The notes under the pieces are model-generated. The model worked only from the letters and a program-made list of their open reading frames with translations, had not been told where the DNA came from and did not search any database. From Tetracentron sinense (Eukaryota; Streptophyta; Magnoliopsida; Trochodendrales; Trochodendraceae): a stretch of DNA of 64,000 bases. Below, one piece after another: positions 1-12,110 of the stretch. A program made the position numbers and the translations under genes. The stretch lies in the NCBI GenBank assembly GCA_015143295.1, contig CM026553.1, forward strand, positions 1,922,001 through 1,986,000, read 5' to 3'. The stretch's first letter is position 1, and each line of letters starts with the position of its first letter.

Positions 1-635
1 AGAACAAGACAAGAATGAGTTTTAAACTCGACAAGCAAGTTTTGAAAACACAAAAAGATATTTTCAAGAATAAGTTATGAATTATGAGCACAAGTTTTAT
101 AAGGAGTTTTCGCATTTAGTTCCATGCATGTCATGATCATTATACTGTTTTATTTGATAATATGGATTGAATTATGTTATTGCTATGGTTATGCTCGCTA
201 AGTATTCTATACTCAATCATACATTTCATGTCGGCAGGTCCGGTGGATATCTTCAACCCCGAGCCATGGGTTAAGGAAGAGTATGTTGAAGAAGAAGCAC
301 CTATTCCATTGCAGCCTCAAGAGGACAGGGATCTAGATAGGTGGCCCTATCTAGACTATTTTTGAGTGGAGAATCAGTGAGGTTTCTTTATTTTGTATTT
401 TGATGGGTGGGCATGTCTATTCTTACTTTTAAATCATGTTTATGTATAAAAACTTGGAAAATTGATCATGTATAGAAAAGAAAATTTGAGTTCACACTTC
501 CACATTATTCTGCTTCTGCATTTATTTCGTTTCCACTATAGTATGCCTTGTATATTTTGCAAGATGGTTTGCTAGGTCATGATAATAACGTCTAAATTCT
601 CACCTAACTCCTAGGAGGAATTTTGGGGTGTTACA
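1..635 (+). mobile_element. Element A: 3' part of a Tekay-like Ty3/gypsy LTR
   Basis: The window opens inside an LTR of the same family as the LTRs of elements B, D and E. It shares the 'ATGTCGGCAG' acceptor-like site (near 230), the short acidic frame that follows, the 'GGATGGTTTG'-like motif near the end, and a terminus 'GGGGTGTTACA' ending in CA at 635. The bases after 635 are not a primer-binding site, so this is the 3' LTR of an element whose body lies left of the window. It sits inside the B 5' LTR. The target-site duplication cannot be tested because the other end is not visible. Confidence 0.75.
238..365 (+). other. Short acidic reading frame inside the element A LTR
   Basis: Directly after the acceptor-like CGGCAG at 232-237 an open frame encodes an acidic peptide with the core EPWVKEEYVEEE and the ending WPYLDYF. 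The same core (PWVEEEYVEE) occurs at the equivalent place in the LTRs of B, C, D, E and F. I know no function for it. It may be a terminal exon-like segment of an LTR transcript, or sequence held only by LTR homology. Confidence 0.4.
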
Positions 636-1777
636 GTAATACTATGGATGCATTGTATAGAGGATGGCAAATGCTATGGAGGAGGGGATGAATGTATGGA
701 TGCGGACTATGTTTCGGTTGTATGAATTGATTATGGTGTAGTGGAATGTTAAAAATGGGAAAGGGCAAAGTATCCATAATTAACGCACTCAAGGTGTTTG
801 TTGAAATGCTTAAGAATGATGAATGCTAGTATAATGCTATTAATTATGAAGAAACTAAATTAAATGGATATTGTTGTTTGTCATGATAAATTATGCCCTA
901 TTTACTTTTATGGTAATCGATATTCGGGTAGGCCAAATCTTAGAGGGAAGCCTTCCAAACCAGGAATTCTCTAACTATTCGGCATGGAACGTTATGGTGG
1001 AGTTTTCATAGTGGGAGATCGGAACCTAAGGGATGACTCATTTGAATTCCAATCATGAGACTCAAGCACACGTTCACTTGCATGATAAGTATTTAAGTCT
1101 CATGAGTTCACTTGTCTCACAAGCATGCATGCATTGGACACGAACATGTTATGAAGCATTGGACACAAGCAGGTTATGAATTATGCTATGAAAGAATGAT
1201 CCCCAGTTCCGAATACCACTCTATGCATTGCTGCAACTATGTTATAAAACACTATGAATTATGCCTTACCGGGACAAAACACTATAATTATGCATTGTTG
1301 GGACAAACACACTATGAATTATGCATTGCCAGGACAAAATACTATGATTATGCATTGTCGAGACAAACACACTATAAATTATGCGTTGCTGAGACAAAGC
1401 ACTTCGATTATGCATTGTCGGGACAAACACACTATGAATCATGCAGGTATGAGTCAATGTATATATTAAGTTCAAGTTCATGAATAAGAGTCACACAAGT
1501 ACACAAGTCAAGATGATGTTATGACATGTTATATGCTCCGCACTCTGATTATACCCATGTTACGTGAATCTATTATGATTATGCTTTGTGCATATACCCA
1601 TGTTATATGCTCCGCACTCTTAGTTCACATTTCTGCACTCATGTTATAGCTTCCGCACTCTGATTTTTATTGTTATTGTATCATGTTTACTTTGTTCATT
1701 ACAGGATGGTTTGGCAGGTATGTATAGTCACACCTTAAGTATCCCTTATCTCCTAGGGGGTATCTTGGGGCGCGACA
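636..1777 (+). mobile_element. Element B: 5' LTR remnant, mosaic, invaded by element A
   Basis: This segment ends in 'GGGGCGCGACA' at 1777, followed after four bases by the Met-tRNA primer-binding site, so it is the end of a 5' LTR. Its last ~160 bp (from about 1618) match the B right LTR at about 95% by eye. Upstream of that it no longer aligns closely with the right LTR and carries a different tandem array (1249-1446). The LTR therefore looks like a patchwork of two related LTR families. The part left of 636 was displaced by element A. Confidence 0.6.
1249..1446 (+). repeat. Tandem array, ~30 bp unit, in the B 5' LTR remnant
   Basis: About six and a half copies of a ~30-31 bp unit built on 'CACTATGAATTATGCATTG' followed by a GGGACAAA-like tail. 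Alternate units are more alike, giving a ~61 bp higher-order period. Because the period is close to a multiple of three, several frames stay open on both strands; these are not genes. It occupies the LTR position where related elements carry hairpin-unit arrays. Confidence 0.8.
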
Positions 1778-1781
1778 GAAG

Positions 1782-1793
1782 TGGTATCAGAGC
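1782..1793 (+). other. Primer-binding site of element B (initiator Met-tRNA)
   Basis: TGGTATCAGAGC, complementary to the 3' end of plant initiator Met-tRNA, four bases after the LTR end. It is the site used by many plant Ty3/gypsy chromoviruses. Confidence 0.85.
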
Positions 1794-2098
1794 TCTAGGC
1801 ATTAGAGTCCCTAGGGTCACTTAGTACTCGATACCATAATTGAACAAGACATTAGGTGTTATGAAAGAGTTGTATTCCGAGTGTAGACTAACAAGTTAGT
1901 CTTGGTCAAAACTGGTTGAATTTCAACCAAACTTAGAGTCCTACGCTAAGAACACGGATTGTATGTTATGATATTGTGTTGTATACCATGTGTACATTAT
2001 TCTTTGTTTAGTAAATATGCTTTGAATGAATGGTGAAATTGTTACTAAATGCATATCCAAGCTAGACTCATGTTGTATTGTCGTTCTCAGGAGAAATC

Positions 2099-3332
2099 AT
2101 GAGACGCAATACTCGAGGTCACGGATACAACACAAGGAGCAATGGAAGTGATGCTCCATCGGGTGATGATCAACCCGACTTTGCCCAAGCTTTTACCTCA
2201 ATAGCCGAGACCTTGGCTATGTTAGCAGCAAGGCAGCGGACTACTCCTCCTAATGCCGCGCTTATACTTGCTCCTCCCAATCGAACACAAGCCAAATAGA
2301 GGCTTTTCGGAGGATGAGGCCTACAACATTTTGTGGGAGTATTGACCCGCTTGTTGCCAAAGGTTGGATACGACAACTTGAAAAGATCTTCTCTGTGTTG
2401 ACACCTACTGAGGCGGAAAGGGTCACTTGGGCCGCCTTCATGCTTGAAGGTGAGGCGGATCATTGGTGGAAGTCCACACTCAGGACCTGAGAGTTATCCC
2501 AATAGGGTCAAGACTGGACTTGGGGAGAGTTCTTGGACATCTTCAACAAGAAGTACTTCCCAATAGGGATGAAAGAGAAGAAAGAGGTCGAATTCAATAC
2601 CTTTGAGCAAGGCAATATGTCAGTAGCCGCCTATGAGGCTAATTTCTTGGAGCTATCCAGATTTGCTCCTCATATGATAGCTACCGAGGCCATGAAAGCC
2701 TAAAAATTTGAGAGGGGGTTGAAGGCATACTTCAAAGACCGAATTTTGATGTTCCAGCACGAGACATGTGTCGAGGTGGTGAACAAGGCACTATTAGCGG
2801 AGGCTAATTCTTAAGAGTTCTTCAAGAGAAGAGGGATGGAGAAAGGCCAATCCAGTGGCTCCACAGAAAAGAGAGCTAGGACTATGTCATACCAGTCCGC
2901 AGAGCCAGCTCTATCACAGAGGATGTATTCGGCACCACAGGCTCCCCGCCCTTTTGCTCACTGGCATTTTGCCTGGCTACCTCATATGCTCCTCAACCTG
3001 CATTACCTCAGGCTATGGGTTATGCTCCTCCCACCTATTCGCATGATATCTGCACCCTTTATGGAAGGAGGCATCCAGCGAGGGAATGCCAGAGGGCTAC
3101 AAGAAGTTGCTTCCATTATGGTGACCAAGGCACATTGTTAGAGATTGTCCCCGACGTCACTTGCCAGCTCAATCTCAAGGGAGCAAGCCCCCTATTAGGC
3201 AGACATCATAGCAGGGCTCTTCCCAGGCTTCGAGGGCCTCACCGTCTACACGGCCTCCTCGCCCAGCAACCCAGGGTTAAGTTTTCGCCCTATCCGAGAG
3301 AGACGCACGTGCATCCGACGATGTTGTGCAAG
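2099..3332 (+). pseudogene. Element B gag remnant
   Basis: Begins MRRNTRGHGYNTR and keeps recognisable pieces of the Retrotrans_gag domain (for example LEGEADHWW and MSVAAYEA-like blocks) and the zinc-knuckle region. It is homologous to the open gag of element E. It is a fossil, with roughly five breaks in gag. It ends at a GT donor-like site shared with the other copies. Confidence 0.8.
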
Positions 3333-3467
3333 GTACGCAAGAATTCTAGAAGTTTTAAGTTGTGAAAATTTTCTATTTTTTGATGAGTTGTTATTTATAC
3401 TAGGGGTTACCTATGTATGATGTATGTCTTGTTTGAAATCTATTGATGTTAGTGTTTAATCGCACAG
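3333..3467 (+). other. Candidate gag-pol intron, element B
   Basis: A 135 bp segment bounded by CAAG|GTACGC at the left and TCGCACAG| at the right, AT-rich, at the same gag/protease junction and of the same length as in D and E. Splicing is inferred from the boundaries and their conservation. Confidence 0.5.
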
Positions 3468-6400
3468 GTGCCTTATTAGTGAACGAGTGTCTCACCCGAG
3501 TGTTGATCGACACAGGATCCACTCACTCATTTGTTTCTCCCAGTTTCACAAAGGGATTTTCGACTGAGACTACTCCGTTAAAGCGGGAGTTGACCATTGC
3601 TACTCCACTTGGCAAGTCGCTAGATACGGACAAAATATTTAGAGAATGTGTGGTTCAAGTGGGGGAGAATGAACTATTAGCCATTCTCATCATCCTAGAT
3701 TTCCAAGACTTGTATTTCGATGTCATCCTAGGGATGGATTGGTTGTCAAACCACCATGGCCATGTTGCCTACTTTGAAAAGATGGTAAATTTCAAGCCAA
3801 AAGGAGTAAAACCATTTCACTTTTGAGGATTGAGAGAAAGGGATATTGCTCGCCTCGCAGCTTTGAGCATAGCAAACCCAGAGGCACCGAACTCCTCAAC
3901 CATTCCGGTTATGGGTGAGTTCTGGGATGTGTTTCCAGAAGAACTTCCCGGGTTGCCTCCTAATAGAGAGATCGATTTCGCTATAGAGCTTACTCTGGAT
4001 ACTGCTCCAATTTCAAGGGCACCGTATAGAATGGCCCCAATAGAGCTTGGAGAATTGAAGAAGTAGATTCAGGAGTTACAACAACTTGGTTTCATCCAAC
4101 CAAGTGTCTCTCCATGGGGAGCTCTGGTCCTCTTTGTAAAGAAGAAGGACAGGTCGATGAGAATGTGCATCGATTACCGACAGTTGAATAAAGTCACTAT
4201 CAAGAACCGTTATCCGTTGCCACGGATAAAGGACCTATTTGACCAACTGAAAGGAGCGAGATTCTTCTCCAAGATTGATCTTAGATCGGGGTATTATCAA
4301 TTAATGATCAAGGCGAAAGATGTTCTGAAGACAGCTTTCAGGACTCGGTATGGGCACTACGAGTTCCTTGTTATGCCTTTTGGGCTGACAAATGCACCAG
4401 CGGCTTTCATGGATCTAATGAATCGGGTGTTCCGATCATTCTTGGATCGATGTGTGATTGTGTTCATCAATGGTATTTTGGTGTATTCCCAAACACGGGA
4501 AGATCACTCACAAGACCTCCGCCTTGCTCTGGAGATGTTGAGAGAGCATAGGTTATATGCCAAGTTAAGTAAGTGTGAATTTTGGCTAAAGAAAGTGGCA
4601 TTCCTAGGCCATGTAATGTCAACTGAGGGCATTTCAGTAGACCCAGCAAAGATTGAGGCAGTAATGAGTTGGAAGAGACCCAAGAGTGTCACCGAAATTC
4701 AGAGTTTCCTTGGATTAGCGGGTTGTTACCGGAGATTTATGGAGGGATTCTCCAGTTTGGCTGCACCTCTCACTTACTTGACGAGGAAAAATGCCAAGTT
4801 CAGTTGGAGTGACAAATGCGAACTGAGCTTCCAGGAGTTGAAGAAACGCCTTACCACTGCTCCCGTCCTCACAGTGCCTTCTAGGAGCGGTAGTTTTGTC
4901 GTATATAACGACGCCTCCCATATAGGATTGGGATGTGTGCTCATGCAGCATGGAAAGGTCATTGCCTACGCCTCAAGGTAATTGAAGGAGCATGAAAAGA
5001 ATTATCCCACTCATGATTTGGAGCTTACCGCGGTTGTGTTTACCTTGAAGATTTTGTGATATTATTTCTATGGGAAACAATTCGAGGTATTCACGGACCA
5101 TAAAAGCCTGAAGTATTTTTTTTCCCAGAAAGAGCTGTACCTGAGGCAAAGAAGATGGGTAGAGTTTTTGTAAGACTATGAGTGCTCCATTCAATACCAC
5201 CCGGGTAAGGCGAATGTGGTTACGAATGCATTGAGTAGCAAGTCACATGGACTTGTTGCATACATGATGGTTAGAGAATGGAAATTATTGGAGGATGCTT
5301 CCAGCCTTGACATTAGCTTCGGTCATCCTACTCATGGGCCATTGATGGCAAATATCACAATGAAGCCGTGCATCATAGATCGGATCCGAGAGTTGCAAGT
5401 AATGGATGCCGAATTGATTGCTTTCTGTGACAAGGCGGTTAGCAAAGGAAGTGTTGAGTTCTCGACGAACGGTGATGGGGCAATCACGTTCAAGGGTCGA
5501 CTTTGTATCCCCGCCAATGAAGAGCTTAGAAAAGAAATTCTGGATGAAGCTCACCGGTCTAAGTATACAGTTCACCCCGGGGGTACCAAAATGTATAGAA
5601 ACTTGAAGGGGCACTTTTGGTGGCGAAACATGAAGAGAGAAGTGACCGAGTATGTGTCTAAATGCTTGGTGTACCAGCAAGTCAAAGCCGAGCACAATGG
5701 ACCGGCAAGACTGTTACAGTCTCTCCCTATTCCTGAATAAAAATGGGAGCAGATCTCTATGGACTTTAATATGGGGTTACCGAAGACAGTTAGAAACATT
5801 GATGCTATATGGGTTGTAGTTGACAGACTCACGAAGTTCGGCCATTTCTTACTGTGCCAGACTACCTTTAGTTCTAATCAGTTGACTGCATCGTATATCA
5901 AAGAAATAGTTCGGTTCCATGGGGTACCAGTGAGCATTGTCTCAGATCGGGACCTTAGATTTACCTCCAGGTTTTGGAAAAGTTTTCAAAGTACAATGGG
6001 TTCCTGGTTGGACTTTAGCACGGCTTTCCATCTACAAACGGATGAGCAAACTGAGTGAGTGAATCAGGTTATTTAAGATATGCTCCGAGCATGTATGCTA
6101 GACTTCAAGGGAACTTGGGAAGATCACCTACCTTTGGTGGAATTCGCCTACAACAATAGTTACCAAGCAAGTATACAGATGGCACCTTTAGAGGCTTTGT
6201 ATAGGAGAAGTTGTAGATCCCAGTTGTATTGGGATGAAGTTGGGGAAAGGAAGGTGTTGGGCCCCGAATTAATTGAACAAACCACAGATAGGGTCAAGCT
6301 TATCCGAGAGAAGTTGAAGACCACACAGGATAGATAAAAGAGCTACGCCAACAACCGAATGAGAGACCTTGAATTTCAAGTTGGTGACTTGGTTTTTGTC

Positions 6401-6795
6401 ACCATTTCACCAAGGGTGTTATGAGATTCGGGAAGAGAGGCAAGCTTAGCCTGAGATATGTTGGCCCATTCAAGATCATTACTAGAGTCAGTGAGGTGGC
6501 TTACCATGTTGCTTTGCCCGCTCATATGGCAGCGGTCCAGAACGTGTTTCACATCTCCATACTTCGGAAGTACATCCCGGACCCTTCTCATGTTATCGAG
6601 CTTGATCCGGTAGAAATCCGGCAGGATCTCACACTAGTTGAGAAACTAGTGCAGATCTTGGATAGGTGAGATCAAGTCTTGCACAACAAGACCATTTCCT
6701 TGGTCTTGGTAAGATGGCAACACCATTCAATGGAGGAAGTTACATGGGAATGAGAGGCCGAAGTGAGAGAAAAGTATCCTCAGTCATTTGTTTAG
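3468..6795 (+). pseudogene. Element B pol remnant (PR-RT-RH-INT-chromodomain)
   Basis: Carries in order the aspartic protease ([12 protein letters not shown]), reverse transcriptase, RNase H, integrase and a C-terminal chromodomain-like tail, all alignable with the open pol frame of element E. It is a fossil with about ten breaks, and the most decayed of the near-complete Tekay-like copies here. Domain order and the chromodomain place it in the Tekay (Del) clade of Ty3/gypsy. Confidence 0.85.
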
Positions 6796-6873
6796 GACCT
6801 TGACATTCCCTTGTATTTTGTTGTGGTTTTGTGTATGTATGTATCGTCCAAATTTTGAGGATGAAATTTTTGT

Positions 6874-6885
6874 AAGGGGGGAGGA
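6874..6885 (+). other. Polypurine tract of element B
   Basis: A purine run (AAGGGGGGAGGA) directly abuts the right LTR. It follows the family-conserved stretch 'GAGGATGAAATTTTTGT', seen in the same place in C, E and F. Confidence 0.85.
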
Positions 6886-7149
6886 TGTAGCACCCCGGAA
6901 TTTTTGTGTATGCCTTGGAATGCGTGTCAAGGCATGGAGCCTTGTAAATACCATCTTTCATGAAATGAGAAGTTTGAAACCTTTGGAAATTTCACAATTT
7001 TATTTAGAATAAGTAAATAAAATAATTAATAATGTACTATAGCCTTAGAAAGGTCCTAGTCATGTTTAGAAGAGGTCAAAAGGGAAGTAGGACAAGTCCA
7101 AGTAGTAGGAATGGGTGAAAAATGGACTTAGTGTTAAAACCTGCAGAGA

Positions 7150-7310
7150 ACCGATCGCTCGGTCTATATTGGCGATCGATCAGTCCACAACCGATCGATC
7201 GGTAGCTATCGACCACATTTGTAGGGCATTTTTTGATCGATTGCTCGGTCAAGAACACCGGTCGCTCGGTAGGCAACCGATCTCTCGGTATTAACTACCG
7301 ATCGATCAGT
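7150..7310 (+). repeat. Palindrome array ACCGATCGNTCGGT in the B right LTR
   Basis: Several variants of the 14-bp palindrome ACCGATCGATCGGT, clustered just upstream of the TATA-like element. The same array occurs at the same place in the C, D and E LTRs. Confidence 0.85.
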
Positions 7311-7699
7311 CTATCGCGTTTTGCAGAAATTTCATTGAGGGTTTAATTGTCTTTTGGCCAACACCCTTTGGCTCTATAAGCCTTACTCGAGTGTTGGGTC
7401 CTCACACACCACATTTGGAGCATTTTGAGAGTAAGGGAGAAAGAACCTAGGGTTCCCAAAGGTCTCTTCCCATTTGAGAGAGAACCTTTGAGGACCCTAG
7501 AATCGTCCATTTAGCTTTGATTTCTCCAATCCAACCTCAAGCTCGTTGGGGAGTCTTTCTCAAAGCTAGGGCAGCATTCTCCAAGGTATTCCTCAAAGGT
7601 TTTCTTCCCCAATCAAGCATCATTCAAGCAATGGTCATCCTTTTCCAAGTTGGAGCTTCAATCAAGGGTTTCCCACCAAGATCAAGCTTTGATCTTAAG

Positions 7700-8894
7700 G
7701 TTAGTACACTCTACTAACTCCTTTAGCAATAACCTAGGTTTTTCTATTGCATATGAGGATTCTTACTCGTATGATTTCTTCCATTAGAAATATATCATCT
7801 TCCCTAAATATAAACAAGATAAAGTAAAGGGTATGGATGTTTGGATGGGATGTTGATTGAGGCGATTGGATGCCGCATGGATGTTGTGTGGTGTGTGAAA
7901 TAGAACATGGTGGATGGGCATTCTACAAATAATGAACTTACCTTGATGATTTGATGGAAAATATACACTAAAAAGAGTAAATGAAACTACTAAGGAATGT
8001 TGCATGTCGGGTGTTTGATAAAATGCCTAAACTAGGACTAAATGAATTAAACGAAGAAAATGGAAGTAGGCCTTATGCAATTGTTCTTATAAATGATTAA
8101 TTGACCAAATGCTATGTAGATTACTCAAATTCTCACATGTTTATACTATGAATTGAAATGCAATGCACTATCCTTCATGTCATACTTATCATCATGGTTT
8201 TTACTATTCATACGCACACAAGCACGCATGCATGCATGAACCGGGTTTTCCAGAGTATATGTATATGATAAATCAAACAAGAAAACAAGAACATGTCAAG
8301 GAGGTTGGTAGCCCAAGTAAAGGGTGCTAGCCTCTGGCTCACAAGAAAATGAAACAATTACATGTCAAGGAGGTTGGTTGCCCAGGGATGTGCGGGTGCT
8401 AGCCTCTGGCTCACAAGTAAACCAAACTTCAAGGAGGTTGGTATCCCAAGGATGTACGGGTGCTAGCCTCTGGCTCACAAGTAAACAAAACATCAAGGAG
8501 GTTGGTAGCCCAGGGATGTACGGGTGCTAGCCTCTGGCTCACAAGTAAACGAAACATCAAGGAGGTTGGTAGCTTAGGGATGTTCGGGTGCTAGCCTCTG
8601 GCTCACAAGTATACAAAACAAGACAGACACGCATGCATGATTTTCACAAGCAAGACCGAGACATAAAAAAGGTTTCCGAACATGAGTTTTACCGAAGATT
8701 TCGCATTCATACACGCATTTCAAGATAATTATATTGCTTCATGTTCAATGGTATTTATCTTATGCTACTAGTATTGCTTTAAATTGATATTTTGTATTTT
8801 GTTAACTGTTGTTGTGCTTTTGTTATTACTATGGTTAGCTAGTAGCTTGTACTCGGTGAGTATTCCATGCTCTGCCGTACTTTTATGTCGGTAG
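7700..8894 (+). other. Candidate LTR leader intron, B right LTR
   Basis: Donor-like CTTAAG|GTTAGTAC and acceptor-like TCGGTAG| bound about 1.2 kb of LTR that includes the hairpin-unit array. Equivalent sites lie in the C, E and F LTRs. This is inference from conserved boundaries only. Confidence 0.35.
8297..8610 (+). repeat. Hairpin-unit tandem array in the B right LTR
   Basis: Five units of about 62-70 bp, each with AAGGAGGTTGGTAGCCC, a short spacer, GGGTGCTAGCCTCTGGCTC and an ACAAGTAAAC-type linker. GGTTGGTAGCCC and GGGTGCTAGCC can pair imperfectly, so each unit can fold. Related units occur in D and E. Confidence 0.85.
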
Positions 8895-9025
8895 GTACCA
8901 TGGATGTCCTCGACCCTGAGCCTTGGGTCAAGGAAGAGTACGTAGAGGAGAGGGAGCCACCTATCCCGTTGTAGTCTCAGGAGGATAGGGATTTGGATGT
9001 GTGGCCATACCTCGACTACTGTTGA
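8895..9025 (+). other. Short acidic reading frame, B right LTR
   Basis: Equivalent of the element A frame. It has the core DPEPWVKEEYVEERE and ends WPYLDYC. It lies directly after the acceptor-like site. Function unknown. Confidence 0.35.
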
Positions 9026-9305
9026 GAGGAGAGTGTTAGAGAGTTTCTTTTTGTATTTTGATAGGTGAGCATGTCCACCTTTATTTTGATTATGCTTTTT
9101 GCATAAGCTTGGAATACTATTTTGGAGTTATAGAAGGAAAGAAAAAGTTTGTTCACGTTTCTGCACTCATGTTATAGCTTCCGCGCTCTGATTTTTATTG
9201 CTATTGTATCATGTTTACCTTGTTCATTACAGGATGGTTTGGCAGATATGTATAGTCACACCTAAAGTATCCCTTATCTCCTAGGGGGTATTTTGGGGCA
9301 CGACA

Positions 9306-10600
9306 TAACTGGTCCTTTGCCGTTGTTTGTTCGGCCAGTTGATCTACTGACACTCGGTGCTGGTGGCACAGTCCTATTGGCTTCAACTACTGCGGCCGTT
9401 GAGGATTCAAGGCGGTCAGTGCCCCTGCCTTGCCTTCTTTTTCCTATATGGCTCTCCATGTCGTGTGTTTTTGTGCACAGATCTTTGAAACCCGTAAAAT
9501 TTTGGGTCATTAGGGCAGTTAAAAGGTCATGCCTGAAGTTATTGAGGCACATCCAGATGAGTTCCAACTGAGTGAATTTCTAAGGGCAGGAGAAAGTTAA
9601 GGCTCTCCATCAGGCAATGAACTTGGTTACTGTTTCATTATCCCTTTGCCGGGTCTCAATCAATTCCGGAACACCTACTCTTCTTTGGGTGTTGTAAAAT
9701 TGTTTGCTGAATTCGGTCACCATTGTATTCTAGTCAGGGATCGAAGCCTCAGGGAGGTTGGCATACCATGTGAAAGCAGCACCCTCTAGGGATTGTACGA
9801 AGAGCTGGAGGTAAAGAGCTCCATTCTTAGATGCCAATCCGCATCTCGAGAGGAAATGAGACAAGTGTTGCATCGGATCTCCAGTGTCATCAAACATCTT
9901 GAATGTCGGTTGGACAAAGCCTGGTGGGAATGGAACCGCATCCATGATAGCTGGATAAGGCTTCACGATCATCCGTACATCCTCTTCTTTTTCTTTAGTT
10001 TGCCACATTTGATTACGAACAGTCTCCTCAATTACAGCTAAAAGAGACGATGACACCCCTCCTACGAGGGCGGGCTGATTTGAAATGAGACCCGTTTCGA
10101 GCGCCCTTGGATGATTTGGAGGTGTAGGGGCTGTGCCTTGATTACTACTACCTCCTTGATAAGGGAAGCGAGGTCTAGGTACCAATGCAGATTTGAGAGC
10201 TGACAATTGAGTAGCCAATTCTTGCATTTAAGACATCATGGCTGTGATCTGATATCCTTGTATCAGAGTTGAGCCTGTAAGGCTACTGTTTGATCATTTG
10301 ATGGCGGGGGTGCCAAAGTTGAAGGGTTATTCCCCTGATTTGTGTTCTCATCCAGATTTGTCATCATGATCGCTACCGGTTGTTCTAAAGTTGGTTCTGG
10401 TAACCGGAACAAATTCGAAAACTCTTCTTCCGTGAAATAGGCACTAGACATCTCGTATAAAGGATTTGGTGCACTGAAAACTTGTTGAGGAATTTCCCGC
10501 ACAATTTTCGGTCTAATTGGTTGAGGAGCTGGCCATCAGAAACATTGTCTTCGACAGGCGGAATTTCTTCCAATTCTCTCGGAGAGGTTACCGGGGTCGC
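9306..10600 (-). pseudogene. M1 gag remnant (Ty3/gypsy, minus strand)
   Basis: Read on the minus strand, this holds a Retrotrans_gag-type domain. It has a KPYPAIMDAVPFPPGF lead, then FKMFDDTGDPMQHLSHFL and LEGAAFTWYANLPE, and further on a block containing HDMESHIGKR. An N-terminal part with proline-rich, low-complexity sequence lies near 10263-10502. The gag is unlike that of the Tekay-like elements and unlike the M2 gag, so it marks a separate gypsy family. Element B interrupts it at 9305/9306, and the rest lies left of the window. It is a fossil with several breaks. Confidence 0.75.
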
Positions 10601-11762
10601 TTCTTGCTCTGACCCTTCTTGGTATCCACTAACATCGGGCTCTGGAGCCGATTAAACTAGGTCTTGGACCTTTTCTTTGCCTCTGGCCTGATTCTTGCGG
10701 CTCCTTTTTCGTCTCAGAATTACTAGACCCGGAGCGACTATTCTGACAGCTCAAAAGGACTCTGTCTCATCCAAAGCGGTTAAAATAGCGGCGGCTGAAC
10801 TCTGAGAGTCCTGCCTTGATGATAAGTTCTACTCAAGCATTGCCTCAGTTCCTTGGAACACTAGGGTTGTATACTCTTCCGGAGCCAGGTTGAGTCTAGT
10901 ACCGATCACATTCACGGACACTCTTTCATAACCAGCATATGATGCTCCGGTATTTAGTTTCCCCGAATAGGATGAACAGGTGCAGAAGGATCAGTCTTTT
11001 GTCTTTGGTGAACAAAACGAACTTTGTCTGAGGCACCAGTCGACCTTCTTGCCCTCTGATTCTTGGAACTTTTTGACTTTAGCTAATAATTATATACATT
11101 TGGTGGAGTCGAGAGGTACTTCCTGAGCTGAAGGATTTCTTCAGGAGTTTTCTTCCTGGGCATCTCGAAAGCAGATGTGCTTTTGTTTAGCACCTTAACC
11201 CTAGGGTCATATGGTGCTGTTGTTCTTCTTTTTACCTCAGTACTTGATCTACTTCAGAATGGGCTTACATCTCCAGATGGAGGTCGTTGGTGTTGATGAT
11301 GGACTGATGTCATCATTAATGTGAAGGTTGCAAAGTTAGTGCCTCAGAAAGCATTCGGACCCAGTCTGTACAACAAGTCTCTATCTGCCTATTCTGGACT
11401 CGAAGTGTTTCTTTCATTAACAGTTGGATGATATTGATTACAGTTGTTAATGCCTCTTGCATCATCATCAGATGATAAATTTGATTCCGAAAATACCCTT
11501 CTCTTATTAGCTGTATAGTACCAACTCCTCTCTTTCTTAGAAAGAGAACTATCCTCAGATGGTAGAGTGCATATCCGTAGATCTCCCTTTTTTGTAAGGG
11601 ACTTCTGTCCGTGGACCATGTCCATGGATTGGCTTGGATCTACACTTGTGAAGAGGGCATGTTTATAACCCTCGGACGAGCTTGGGCCTCTGTTCCGAGT
11701 GGTCTGGCATTCGGTCTATGGATCAGGCTTGGGCCTGTCCAGGGATGATCTTGGATTTTTGT

Positions 11763-12110
11763 CTGTGGACAATGCTGAAATTTTGTCCGTCGACAGAGCT
11801 AGCCTCCTATCCGTGGACATTGCTGGAATTCTATCCGTGGATGGAACTGTTCTTCTGTCCATGAATGAAGCTGATCTCCTATCCGTGGACATCTTGGATC
11901 TTCCATCCGTGGACGGTCTTGATTCTCCGTCCATGGAAAATCTTGATTTTTCGTTCATGGATGGTCTTGATGATCTGTCCACGGACAGAACTTGTCTTCC
12001 GTCCATGGACGGTCTTGATTACATGTACGTTGATAGTTTGGCATTTCTGTCTGTGGACAATCCTGTATTCCTATCCATGGACAATCTTCTACTTCCCTCT
12101 GTGGGATATC
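11763..12110. repeat. 24-bp minisatellite in the M1 leader
   Basis: About 14 tandem units of exactly 24 bp, typified by a GTGGAC or ATGGAC start and a CTNTCC end. As 24 is eight codons, the array reads as an eight-residue repeat (SVDNAEIL-like on the plus strand, STDRRLAL-like on the minus strand) in frames of both strands. Unit sequence varies a lot while unit length does not. Confidence 0.9.

Larger units (their letters stand above)
6886..9305 (+). mobile_element. Element B: right LTR (2420 bp)
   Basis: Starts TGTAGCACCCC after the polypurine tract and ends GGGGCACGACA. It contains a palindrome array (7150-7310), a TATA-like CTCTATAAG near 7370, a donor-like AAG|GTTAGTAC at 7697-7707, a hairpin-unit array (8297-8610), an acceptor-like site at 8894 and the short acidic frame to 9025. 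Divergence from the alignable ~160 bp of the left LTR is about 5% by eye, or about 2 million years at the grass rate of 1.3e-8 per site per year. It is followed directly by M1 gag sequence. Confidence 0.85.

Noticed and set aside
1112-1483. Three open frames over the B 5' LTR
   Set aside because: They lie on the ~30-bp array; no recognisable protein.
8297-8610. Regular direct repeats with spacers, superficially CRISPR-like
   Set aside because: The sequence is plant LTR, the 'spacers' are also repeated between units and between elements, and there are no cas genes.
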